64,000 bases of DNA from positions 15,667,501-15,731,500 of the forward strand of contig CM059582.1 in assembly GCA_030407085.1 (NCBI GenBank), in the 5' to 3' direction. Both the position numbers and the translations under genes were made by a program. The DNA is from Trichopria drosophilae (Eukaryota; Arthropoda; Insecta; Hymenoptera; Diapriidae). Shown in pieces: positions 37,030 through 47,400 of the stretch. Under the pieces are notes generated by a model. It made no database searches, was not told the DNA's origin, and saw only the letters and a list, made by a program, of their open reading frames with translations. Position 1 is the stretch's first letter; each line of letters opens with the position of its first letter.

Positions 37030-38031
37030 TACTTAAAAGCAACAAAATTTACATTCCTTCAGAAATGTTTCGGAAAACGGAAAAAAATCAAACACATTTT
37101 TAACGAACATAACATAAGAGTTGTTCACAAACCAACTAATACTAATATTGGATGTATTGAACCCTTCAAAGAGATACATTACATCAAAGAAATATACTGT
37201 ATGAAATTAAATGTAATGACTATAATAAAGTTTATATAGGAGTAACTGGTAGACTTAAAAAATCGCGTTAAAGAACATAAAAAAAGTATTCAAGAAGATG
37301 AGAATAAATAACTGTACATAGATTAGAAACAGGATATTCTTTTACTTTTAATAATATGTACAAAAATATAATCTATTGACATAACAATAAACGTAAAGAT
37401 ACTGAAAAATTTTTATTAAAAAATTTAATAATAATATGAGATTTGAAAAATCAAAATTATCTGAATTATATTTTCTGTTGGCATCATTTTAATTTAGGCA
37501 TTTATGAAATTACTTATGTACATAGCGAACGGTTTGTCAGTTAACTATAGTGATTCTTATTTAATATACTTTGTTCTGTTCGTAAGTTTATTCATAAATT
37601 TTTATTTTTAACATCTTACAGATTTTTATAAACTCATAAAAGTTTTATTATACATAAAAATTTTGTTTACAATTCATTATAACACCAGACAAATGTTTAT
37701 CGTGAGTTTTGATTTTTAAATCTAGACATTTTTAAATTTTTGTAATTTATAATTGACCAATTGTTCGAAATTTCTTGGAGCTATGAGATAAATTAATGTC
37801 TCTATCGTTTTTTTATTATTATGTATTATTTTATGTGATGTCGGTATTAAGATTGTTTTTTGTATTTAATGTGTTGTTGGAACTGATATTAAATTCTGAA
37901 AAGGGCCTTGACAAATGGTCGAAACGTAATTTTTTTTTAACCTTGACAAGTTATTACATCTATTAAAATAAGAAGAATATCGAGGAGAACTTTCACTTAA
38001 GAAAAACGGACAAGAAGTACTATTTTAATTT
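37030..38031 (+). mobile_element. 5'-truncated Penelope-like element with 12-bp target duplication
   Basis: AAAGTGACTATT at 37018-37029 is repeated at 38032-38043. The 1002 bp between them encode the C-terminal part of a Penelope-type polyprotein and then an AT-rich 3' region. That region holds GGCCTTGACAAATGGTCGAA at about 37901, a wording often seen at the 3' end of such elements. It landed inside the GCAACAAACGGTC repeat, so it is younger than that repeat. Confidence 0.75.
37045..37425 (+). pseudogene. GIY-YIG endonuclease remnant of the Penelope-like element
   Basis: The peptide FNEHNIRVVHKPTNTNIG is followed, after a frameshift, by KCNDYNKVYIGVTGRLKKS. After another frameshift come RVKEHKKSIQEDENK, a stop, and then TVHRLETGYSFTF and RKDTEKFLLKNL. 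The order K-C-N-D..VYIG-TGR..R-EH..H-ETG-SF is that of the Penelope GIY-YIG domain. At least two frameshifts and several stops make it inactive. It is the only trace of the polyprotein; the reverse transcriptase is absent. Confidence 0.75.
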
Positions 38032-38518
38032 AAAGTGACTATTGGTGCCCGGAATGTTTTTACTTTTTCTTTTCGTCGCAACAAACGGTTAAATAAGAAG
38101 GGACTGTTTGTTGCCTGAAACGATTTTGCATTTTCTGGCTGTTTGTTGTTCCGAATTATTTGAATATTTAAAGAGTGAGTTCTGAAGCGTGAACATGAAC
38201 CTTTTAAGCGTTATCGAAGCGTCAAGTTAAGCAGCTTTTAAGAGTGCATTAAATCTTTTTTTACTTTTGTCCACTACATTAGAAAACGAAAATTAAAGAG
38301 TTCATGAGACGTTCAGCAAGAAGGAGTAAAGCGATTTTTACAATCTTCTACAAGTTTCCTTACGAAACCTTATAATTTTCAGTATTGAAACATTATTTTG
38401 CTTCACATTATACTAGAAGATTATCAATCATTATTTATTCAATATCAACGAACATTTTTATTAGAATACAGATGTAATACAGTTATTATCATAATACGTC
38501 TTAGAAATTGATTCACAG

Positions 38519-38999
38519 TGGGTGAAAATTCGTGAAGTGGACCTCGGAATTTCTAAGGGTCATTATTTATGCACGATTGAATTTTAAGGTCACATATTTT
38601 TAAAAAAACTCCTAGACGTATATTGTTTAAGTTCGTGTAAGTGAAATTCACAAAAGACATCCAGAACAAAACCAATTATTCATTTATTTAATAAAACCGA
38701 TAATTTTCCACAGGGAATATTGTTTTTCAACAATGTGAAAAATATGTTTTTAAAGATCAAACCTTCCTTAACCATGTGTAAAAAATGCATCAAGATCCGA
38801 CAATTCGTTGCTGAGAAATAAAATTTTGATAAATATGTGACCTTAAAATTCAATCGGGCATAAATAATAAACCGTTCAATATTTTTCAACAAAACTTGGT
38901 GGTTCTTTGTTTCCGTATTGGTACTTTATATTTATAAAGTTTAGTTAAAAAATTACGACACTTTCAAAATCCGAGGTCCACTTCACGAATTTTCACCCA
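38519..38999. mobile_element. MITE with long inverted repeats
   Basis: TGGGTGAAAATTCGTGAAGT and the GGACCTCGG after it (38519-38548) are inverted at 38971-38999. A second arm pair, ATTTATGCACGATTGAATTT at about 38565 and its inverse at about 38841-38868, extends the foldback. The loop is AT-rich and has no ORF. The duplication at the borders is unclear. Confidence 0.7.
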
Positions 39000-39775
39000 G
39001 TAGCATGCCGTTGCTTACGACGGGATATGTGACCGAAAGGGAAATATTTACAGATAATTAATTTATCTTTAAACAGGTTAAATTACATAAAAATGTGGCA
39101 AAAAATAGAAAATAAATAGATATGTTTTCAAGGGAAGTTATTTTCTTATAGATTTCGGAAGGTCCCGGAACGAGATAGATTTTCAAGAATTTTTTTGAGA
39201 ATAAGTGTTGTTTTTTTGTTTAAAATGTATTATTGTGAGTTAGATACATCCTTAGTATACGATATGATTTTTTTTGTTTTTAACTCTCAAAATGGCGGCG
39301 CTGTACTGCGTCAAACTCCAGTATTTTTGAAATTTGCTTGCAGGATGGCGGCTTTATTATTTATCTGTAACAAAAAATCAAAAGTGGTTTTGTTAGTAAC
39401 ATTATTTTTAATACTCCAAACCTATAAAACAAAAAAAAGTAATTTCTACAAAAATGAGAGATTTTTAAAAATTGAACGTTTTTTGTTAATTAATTTGTTT
39501 GAATAAATTCCGTAATTTGCACTAAAAAATCCCAACCATCAGTTTGGAGTATAGCCAGATGTTTGAAGAAGACCTCCACAAAATTTCAAAGCAATCGAAT
39601 AATTATTTTTTGAGATGTCGTACAAAAAGTATGAAAAAATGGTGAACAAAATTGTATTCTGAAACCGGATATAAAATCTAAAGTCAATTCATATGTCTTC
39701 GTGATATGTCATATGATGTCATAAGATGTCATAAGACAAATTCTCATGTGATATATCATATGACAATTTTCAGTA

Positions 39776-40085
39776 GGGTTTACTTGACTACGAAGAAAAT
39801 ACATTTTTCATTTTTCGGGGCAACAAACAGTCAAGTTTCGAAGACACTTTTGTGACCATTTGTTGCTCCGAATATGTAAAATTTACGAGCTAAATTTTCT
39901 TATTAATTTCGTCGTTAGTTTTAGCCAACAATCGGCTAATTATATCACCAAGCACTATTGGAGTAACTTACGGTCGAATAAGAAGTGAGTTTTACTTCTT
40001 TTGACTGTTTTTTGCTCCGAATTATTAGAAGATTTAAACTAACCTCAAGGACCTCAAGTGAAAAATGACCGTTTGTTGCCTTGAG
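39776..40085. repeat. GCAACAAACGGTC-word repeat, copy 2
   Basis: The words GCAACAAACAGTC, GACCATTTGTTGC, GACTGTTTTTTGC and GACCGTTTGTTGC occur in both orientations within 310 bp. This is an uninterrupted relative of 36794-38165. It ends about 260 bp before the inferred Pfk transcription start. Confidence 0.6.
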
Positions 40086-40191
40086 CTCTTTCAATAAAAT
40101 TGCTGCCTCCTGTGGCTCCTGTGTATTATAAATAATCGTAACGCACATAACCTCAAACATTTGTATGAAATTTAAGTTTGCTCTTTCCTGA

Positions 40192-40353
40192 TTGGTCCTT
40201 CCAAATAAGTATTAAGGCGTAATCTCATGAGCGACAGCCACTTGCCGAGCAAAACAATCAGCTTTCTGATTGGTCCACAGTGCGTCGCGTTAAATTTAAA
40301 TGTAGGTGTGTAGGTACGGATATAAACGTGACTTTTGACATCTATATTCATCA
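40192..40353 (+). promoter_or_regulatory. Likely Pfk core promoter
   Basis: Two inverted CCAAT boxes (ATTGGTCC at about 40191 and 40269) precede a TATA-like GATATAAACG at 40319-40328. About 30 bp further lies an arthropod initiator-like ATCAGTC around 40349-40355. Spacing and order are those of a TATA/Inr promoter. The nearest downstream strong donor (40766/40767) then defines a 5' UTR exon. Confidence 0.45.
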
Positions 40354-40766
40354 GTCTCATATTTCCGAATTTTTAATTAGAAACCCATATATCAGGTTTC
40401 ACCTTCGCCCAGATAACGTTACGAAAAATTCTGCTCGGAGATATCGCTTGACCCGTAGACGTCGTTAAGACGAGATAACGACGTCACTCAATAATTTAAA
40501 TCTAACATCGACGCTTACCTACACATATAAAATCATTGTTGCTTCAGGCAAGAAAGGGTGGTCGCGCAAAAGGTCACCTTCACCGCGTGAATGAAACCGT
40601 TCAGAGGCGGAGGAGCTTCGAAGACGTTCGGAACCATCGATTTCGAGTGGCGGGAAGAATTAAGAAATTGTAACATCGATTGACAGTTCGTTCTTGGAAC
40701 ACCATCGATCGGCGACGTGTCCGCGAAAGTGACAGTTTTGCTCCGAAAAAAATCCTGAAAATTAAG
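40351..40766 (+). other. Inferred Pfk 5' UTR exon
   Basis: This non-coding segment runs from the inferred initiator to the strong donor AAG|GTGAGC at 40766/40767. The acceptor TTTCAG at 41379 opens the exon that carries the start codon (UTR part 41380-41426). Several short upstream ATGs are present but give no long frame. Support is from signals only. Confidence 0.4.
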
Positions 40767-41426
40767 GTGAGCAACAAGACAGTTCTCGGAAGCTAACACT
40801 GAAAATTGCTGACCTTCACCCCGATCCTCGATTCCGTTACAGGGTGATTCCTAAGATACTCCCTCGACCTTGACCCCACGGCGAGCTGCCAAAAATTTCC
40901 GGAATGTCATAGCAACACGTGTCGCTTTTCCTCATGAAAATTATCAAAAAGTTTTTCAAAATTTTAATTCATAACATAGAATTAATTTGAAATCTGCTCC
41001 AAAGTGTAAATTAATTTTTCACTTTAATCCGATGCAATGTCTGCCAAATCTTTGCTTTCGAATTTTGAGTTCTTGATGGATAGCGCAGAAAGGAACAGTT
41101 TTAATGAGAGAAAAGGACGAATCAGAAATGAGGGTATAAAAAAAACTTGCCAGATGTATTTACTTCCTCCGTCTAAAAATAAACTTTTTTTTTTTTTAAA
41201 TTGCATCATACTGAGCTTTTTTCTTCATGCTGTAGTTCTAAATATAGATTTATGTATTTTTGTCTAGGTCTATTCTCACGTTTTATGTTTACTACTGTTA
41301 AATATTTTAAATGATTCAATTTTTTAACTTTTATTTAATTTGTAAAAGTTACAAAATAGAAAATTTGTTTCACTTTCAGCTTCTGGAATTCAGTATACCT
41401 GTTTGTGTTCTGAAAATTCCTTCATC

Positions 41427-44400
41427 ATGGAAGACGATCAAGTCGCACAACGGTTTATTAAACCGGGTAGTCACAAGGGCAAAGGACTCGCAGTATTCAC
41501 AAGCGGTGGTGATTCACAAGGTACGTAATAATTCAAATTTCTTGTAACATTTTTAATTGAGTTTAAATTCCAGGAATGAATGCTGCTGTTCGTGCGGTTG
41601 TTCGTATGGGAATCTACTTGGGCTGCAAAGTATTTTTCATCAAAGAAGGCTACCAAGGAATGGTCGATGGCGGTGACAATATCGTTGAAGCCAATTGGTC
41701 TTCAGTTTCTTGCATCATCCACCGAGTAAGCAATCATCCATTATGAATTACATTACATAAATTATTTTATATATAATTTGGGGTATTATAAAAGGGTGGT
41801 ACTCTCATCGGATCTGCACGATGCTCCGAATTTCGGGATCGTGCAGGCAGAAAGAAGGCAGCGAAGAATTTAGTATCTCGTGGAATTTCAAACTTGGTCG
41901 TTATTGGTGGTGATGGTTCGTTGACTGGTGCTAACCTTTTCAAGACGGAGTGGTCAGATCTCTTAAAAGACCTTGTGAAAGACGGTAAGGGCAACTTTTC
42001 ATAAAGTGTTTGTAATAGATGTTTGATACGGGTAAAACGAGTTTTGTTTGCAGGAGAAATTTCAGCGGAGCAATGTGAAAAATTCACTCACCTGCACATT
42101 GTCGGATTGGTAGGCTCGATTGACAATGATTTTTGCGGAACAGACATGACGATTGGTACCGATACTGCATTGCACAGAATTATTGAAAGTATCGATGCCA
42201 TTGCCAGCACAGCAATGTCGCACCAGAGAACGTTTATTATGGAGGTCATGGGTAGACATTGCGGGTAAGTAATATTTGCCTTTAAATATTTCTAATTTTT
42301 ATTGAATACCTTCATAAGTCACAATGAGGAAATTGTATCACGAAAAACATTGCTTTGGTCATATTTTGGAAGGTCTAATAATGAACAATGTGCTACATTT
42401 ACGAAATTAAACTTTGGGCTAGGTACCTGGCTATCGTCGGTGCTTTAGCGTCAGAGGCTGACTACGTATTCTTCCCAGAATGCCCACCTCCTGTCGACTG
42501 GCCTGTGAAACTTTGTAAAAAATTGGAACAGGCATGTCAATAAGATTTAGTTATTTAAATTTTGAATTCCACACGGGCAGGGGATGTTTTCTTGTTGTAT
42601 TTGAGTTTATTGTACTAACTTTCGTTCAATATTGTCTTTTGTCAATTTGTATTCCCCTTATTTGTGAAATTCGATTCATACATATGAGTGTCGCTCATGT
42701 CTTGAATATCCGAATTCATTAATCAATCATTGCGAATTCCATTTCATATTTATAGGTTACAGCACCAAGAATAACACTATCACTTACTGAAAGTGCGCCA
42801 ATTCTTATTAAAGTATTCGGCTAGAAGTAAGATTTATTTTAAAAATTAATTACCTAAAGTAATAGTTAGCAGTATAGTAACAGTTAATTTTTTAATCGAA
42901 TGATGTTTTTAAATAAGCGATGAAAGTTTATATCAATCGATACGTACAAACTTGATCAATATTTTATTATTAATAAAATAAAGTAACGGTAAAAAACATC
43001 TTGTAATTTAAATTAATTCTATTGAATAATGGACTAAAACTAACATTGAAGAATGGGCACGTATATTCCCAGATAGCAACGTGAGTTCATATTGGGTGCA
43101 TAATGACACTCATAAATGAGACTAAAGCGCACGTTTGCGCTCCACGTGAGTGCTATTTTTGTCCTCCAATCATATGACGTCCGTCACCAAGACTATTAGC
43201 CAATCATGACAAGTATCACAAGTCTCATACAGTACAGTGGCCCTCCCCATATTTTAACCATTCGAGTCATGGAAGATGGCGGCTTCTTCCCTTAATTTAA
43301 CGCTTTCCCTCATCCCCACGACTGGCAGTATGAGAGAATATAAACAGAGAGAAGATATAGCGGCGTCCTTCCTCACCTGTAAGCGCAAGCGCAAACAGCA
43401 GTCCTTACTCTTTTCAACGTGGACGGCTACTACAAGCGTATGGCGAATGGTGGGGGAACTCACTAGGGGAAAAAGTTAAAATAAGGGGAGGACTATTGTA
43501 GTCCTTCCCTTATTCTACAGTAGGCCCCGTCCTAAGCTATTCGGTTGGTTCTTTCAAAATGGCGGACGAATCTCCAAAGTTATAGCCCCTCAATATCCCC
43601 ACTTCAGTATTTTTGCTTATATCCGTGCAATAAATACTTCTGTGCGTGTCGCGAAGTGAGTGTGGCTCAGCGAAACAATGTGGTAGGGGAAGGAGAGGAA
43701 GAGGCTAGTATAATTTTGGACAAGGCGAATTTATAACTTAGGATGGACATATACTTTTAACGATATAACTTAGGGCGGGGAATACTGTAATTTCTCATAT
43801 TCTAACTTTTGCCCTTCCCTTATTTTAATATTTCCCCGCACGCGTCCCCCCCACCGCGCCTACTACAGTAGACCCCTCTAAAGTCATATGCTTGAGACAA
43901 ACAAGATGGCGGCGCCTTCCCTTAAGTCATAGTTCCCCTCACTTCCTAACATTTGAATTTTTATTTGTCACATGCGTACACACACATACAATGGTACAGC
44001 GCGAGCATATCAACCAGCGAATGGTGGAAAAATATGACTTACAGGAAGGGAAATATATGTGTTAAGAGGGTATGTGACTTAAGGGGGGACTACTGTACCT
44101 TTCTTCGAAGCACATATGACTCATAACAACGCATGCGCTACGAAAGAGAAAGGAAGAGAAAAAGTGAAACAACAAACGTTTAGTATGAGAGAGGAGAAAT
44201 ATAATTTTCTTTTCTATAGTAAAGAAGATCTTAGTATTTTTCGGTCATTATAATTAAGTGGACAATAATAAATATTGTAAACAATAACATTGTATATAAT
44301 TGCGTAACTGTGATATCTCTTAACTATTATTTTAATTTATATAACTTCACTTTGAAGTTCGTTCATTTTTCTTTAAGTTTGTTTTTTCATATTTCTACTG

Positions 44401-47400
44401 TTTGATCCCAAAACATTAACAAATTGAAAAAACCATGTAATTTTCACAATATTAAACAAGAATTTGCGTCCAGGGAAGGCAATCAAGACCCTGCTGATGA
44501 GCACACTTGATCGTCCGTGCGAAACGCAATTTTTAACAGTGTAATGACACATACTATAGGGATATTTTTCAACATTCTCAATAAGTTCTCAGTAAAATGC
44601 TTCTTTCTTACAAAATAAATTAAAATAATAGTTACCAGTGACGCGTGAACTGATATCACAGTTACGCAATTATTTACAATGTTATTGTTTACAATATTTA
44701 TTATTGTCCACTTAATTATAATGACTGAAAAATACTCCGATTTTCTTTACTATAGAAAAGAAAATTAGAATAATAGAAGAAGGCCGCCATCTTGCCTGAC
44801 TGGACAAATTAGAATAAGAGGAGGAGTATTGTACATATGTGCGTAGTAGCGGAGATTTCATGCGCGTGCGCAGTTCGATCCCGTATATTTTACTCATTCC
44901 TGAACTCTCATATACATTCACATAAGCACTCACAAGTGAGATCTCAAACATGCGGACATCGTGAGACACATGCTTTGCTATTTGGGTTGCGTTCCCTGAA
45001 CATTAGTACAATAATTTATCGTCAGATGATGTAAGCAATCTCGACTCTATCGAGTGAGTTGTATTTCGTACTTCACAAGGCAGGTCTGTACCGTAAAGCC
45101 TTATGATTTTTTGTCTATTTTCGATATATAAAATCTCTTTCAATCGTCCGATGATAAATTAATTTTTCTAAATATATAGACTTCTGTCTCTTAATTAAAG
45201 TTAAGGTCCACAAAGGACACCAAATCCGTCCAGATAGTAACGTGAGTCTCACATCGCTCTCCATGTGCACTTATAAATGAGAGTAAATCTCATTTATGGG
45301 TCTGCGTATGAGTGGTACACATGGAGAGCGATTGGAGAATCATAAATGAGGTTTCCTTTCTCTCAAAATATGCGCATGCGCAAGCCACTAAACGCGCATT
45401 CAACTCAACGCTAATTGGTTAGCCATCGAAACTATTACCCAATCATAGAGAACACTGTACAGGAATCATAGAACACTCATTTATGCGTAGAAGCGGAGAC
45501 TTTTCGCGCTTGAGCAGTGCATTAAACTCTCACTTGAAGTCTCATGTGAACTCATATACGCACTCACAAATGAGATCTCATATACAAGCCTCGCGTGAGA
45601 CTCACGCCTTGCTATCTGGGCTGTGACAAACGAGGACCAAAAAATTAATTAATGGAACCGAAAAATGTCTAAATAAATTTTTCTTTGTTTATTTAAAATA
45701 TTTACGGTTGGAAGTATTGGAAAAAACGTCTTGCAATTTAAATTAATTACTAATAATCTTAACACTGATTTCGTAAAATTGATAATTAATATTTCCTTAT
45801 CCAACTTATTCCACTATTTGAATGTAATTTTACAAAGCATTTGACAGTTGCTGACGGACCTTAAAGACATCGATGTAATGAGCATAGTCGAGTTTTGCGC
45901 TAGCGGTAGAAAGACTGTATATTTTCCCCAAATTTAACTTCATCGTATAAGAATTGGCGCTGCTGAATTTAGTTGAAATGATTAACATTACAGCTACCTG
46001 GCTCTGGTGGCAGCTATGTGTTCCGAAGCTGACTTTGTCTTCATCCCAGAGTGGCCGCCGGAGCAGGACTGGCCAAACAAGCTGTGCAAAAAGCTGCTGC
46101 AGGTTCGCTGATAATTTTTTTTTTTTTTATTTTCATCGATCATTTCATTGAACGATGAGTGTCATTTGATGTTCAAGCGATAATTCAAGACTCATCGACT
46201 CCAAGCATTCGTAGTGCTCTGTCGACAATTTGTTTTCGTATATTTGCTTTAATTAGTTTAACTGGCTATTCATGTGCGATTGAACAAGTTTGTTATAGTA
46301 GGCGCTCTCTTATTTGTAGTATTTGTTTCTGTTGTAAATTATCCTTCATTTGGCTCCTATTACCGCTGTTAACGGCTAAAAATTGTCAGCACATTTAATT
46401 ACACTATGCACACATCAACGGAATAGATATTTAGTAAAGAATGAGGAAGGGCCTACCGCATTGCATAACGAATTATTGTCGATATGATGAGCATTAATAA
46501 AAATAGCATGAAATATTTTATCGTTACTTCAGCTAATAACTTGTACCTGAAAAAGGGAAGCTGTGCCATGGTACAAGCAGATTATACAATCTTTCAAGAT
46601 CTTTAATTCTCCAGCAAATGGTTGAAACTTGAAATTAATCGATTGATTTCATAGGAACGATTGACAGGTCAACGTTTGAACATTATCATTGTCGCCGAAG
46701 GTGCCGTTGACAGGAACGGAGATCCAATTACGTCTGAGAAAGTTCGCCAAGTAGTCGTTGAAAAATTACAACAAGATACAAGGATCACTGTACTCGGTCA
46801 TGTGCAAAGAGGTGGTAATCCTTCCGCCTTTGACAGAGTTTTGGTAAGAGTTCGATCAAGTTCTAACCAGAATCATCTGAAATTTGTACGTGCGTAATTT
46901 GAAAATTTAATGTCAAGGGATGCCGTATGGGTGCTGAAGCTGTAATGGCGTTGATGGAAGCTACGCCCGCAACAGAAGCTTGCGTGGTTACTCTCGATGG
47001 TAACCAGGCAGTTCGTTTACCTCTCATGGAATGCGTTCGTCGTACAAAAGCTGTTGCTCAGGCTATGGCTGATAAAAATTGGGATCTTGCAGTACAACTC
47101 CGTGGCAAGTAAGTGATATTTTTCAAAAATCAGGAAAACCACATTTTCAAAAATTGCCAGAGAAGTCTAACAGCAGAAATTGCATAATGTTTCGTTTTAT
47201 TACAGAGGTTTCGTGAGAAATTTGGAAACGTACAAGATGCTTACTCGTTTGAAAGCTCCAGTAGAAATCGACGCAAACAAAGTAAGTTTCATTAATTCAT
47301 TTCTATATTATAAAGTGGTCAGATGGCCATAAATTTGCTGCTCTACCGATTGAGTTAGCCGGGAAATATACAAAAGGACATTCAGTCGAATAAAATGGAG

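Larger units (their letters stand above)
36794..38165. repeat. GCAACAAACGGTC-word repeat, copy 1 (split by Penelope insertion)
   Basis: The word GCAACAAATGGTC and its inverse GACTGTTTGTTGC recur several times in 36794-37029 and 38032-38165. Intervening text (CAGTCGAAGACACTTTT, TTCTTATTAATTTT, ACCAAGCACTATTGGAGTAAC-like) is shared with the second copy at 39776-40085. The two halves are one element, interrupted at 37030-38031. Confidence 0.6.
34016..40350. other. Intergenic region between METTL13 and Pfk
   Basis: The two genes are divergent, so both promoters face this region. It is almost entirely repeat relics: a piggyBac-like end at 34630, large foldbacks at 34919-35710, a CCCAGT element, a Penelope remnant in a GCAACAAACGGTC-word repeat, and the 38519-38999 MITE. 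The ORF at 39195-39506 has two ATGGCGGC words and no recognisable domain, and I do not call it a gene. Confidence 0.5.
43230..44831 (-). mobile_element. TA-MITE family A copy carrying four insertions
   Basis: Removing the inserts leaves the inverse of the 26953-27205 copy. The pieces, in order, are CAG; TAGTCCTTCCCTTATTCTA; ATTTCTCATATTC...GCCTACTA; CCTTTCTTCGAAGCACATATG...GAGAGGAGAAAT; and AGAATAATAGAAGAAGGCCG...GGAGTATTG. TA duplications flank it at 43228-43229 and 44832-44833. The inserts are 43235-43498, 43518-43787, 43866-44095 and 44202-44767. Confidence 0.85.
43068..44986. mobile_element. CCCAGATAG element, copy 1, split by nested MITEs
   Basis: The ends are CCCAGATAGCAACGTGAGT (left) and TGCTATTTGGG (right, inverted). 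The outer parts (43068-43227 and 44834-44986) align along their length with 45229-45620, including CACAAGTGAGATCTCA and GAGACACATGCTTTGCTAT. The missing join is occupied by the MITE at 43230-44831. Without insertions it would be about 320 bp. Confidence 0.7.
42532..45993. other. Intron between the alternative Pfk exons: nested transposon stack
   Basis: This 3.46 kb holds two copies of one repeat (43068-44986 and 45229-45620). The first is interrupted by a family A MITE that is itself interrupted by four other elements. The flanks (42532-43067 and 45621-45993) are plain AT-rich DNA. No third alternative exon was seen. Confidence 0.7.

Noticed and set aside
39195..39506. 103-codon ORF with a hydrophobic stretch
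   Set aside because: It contains two copies of the dispersed ATGGCGGC word, has AT-driven composition, no splice sites at its ends and no recognised family.
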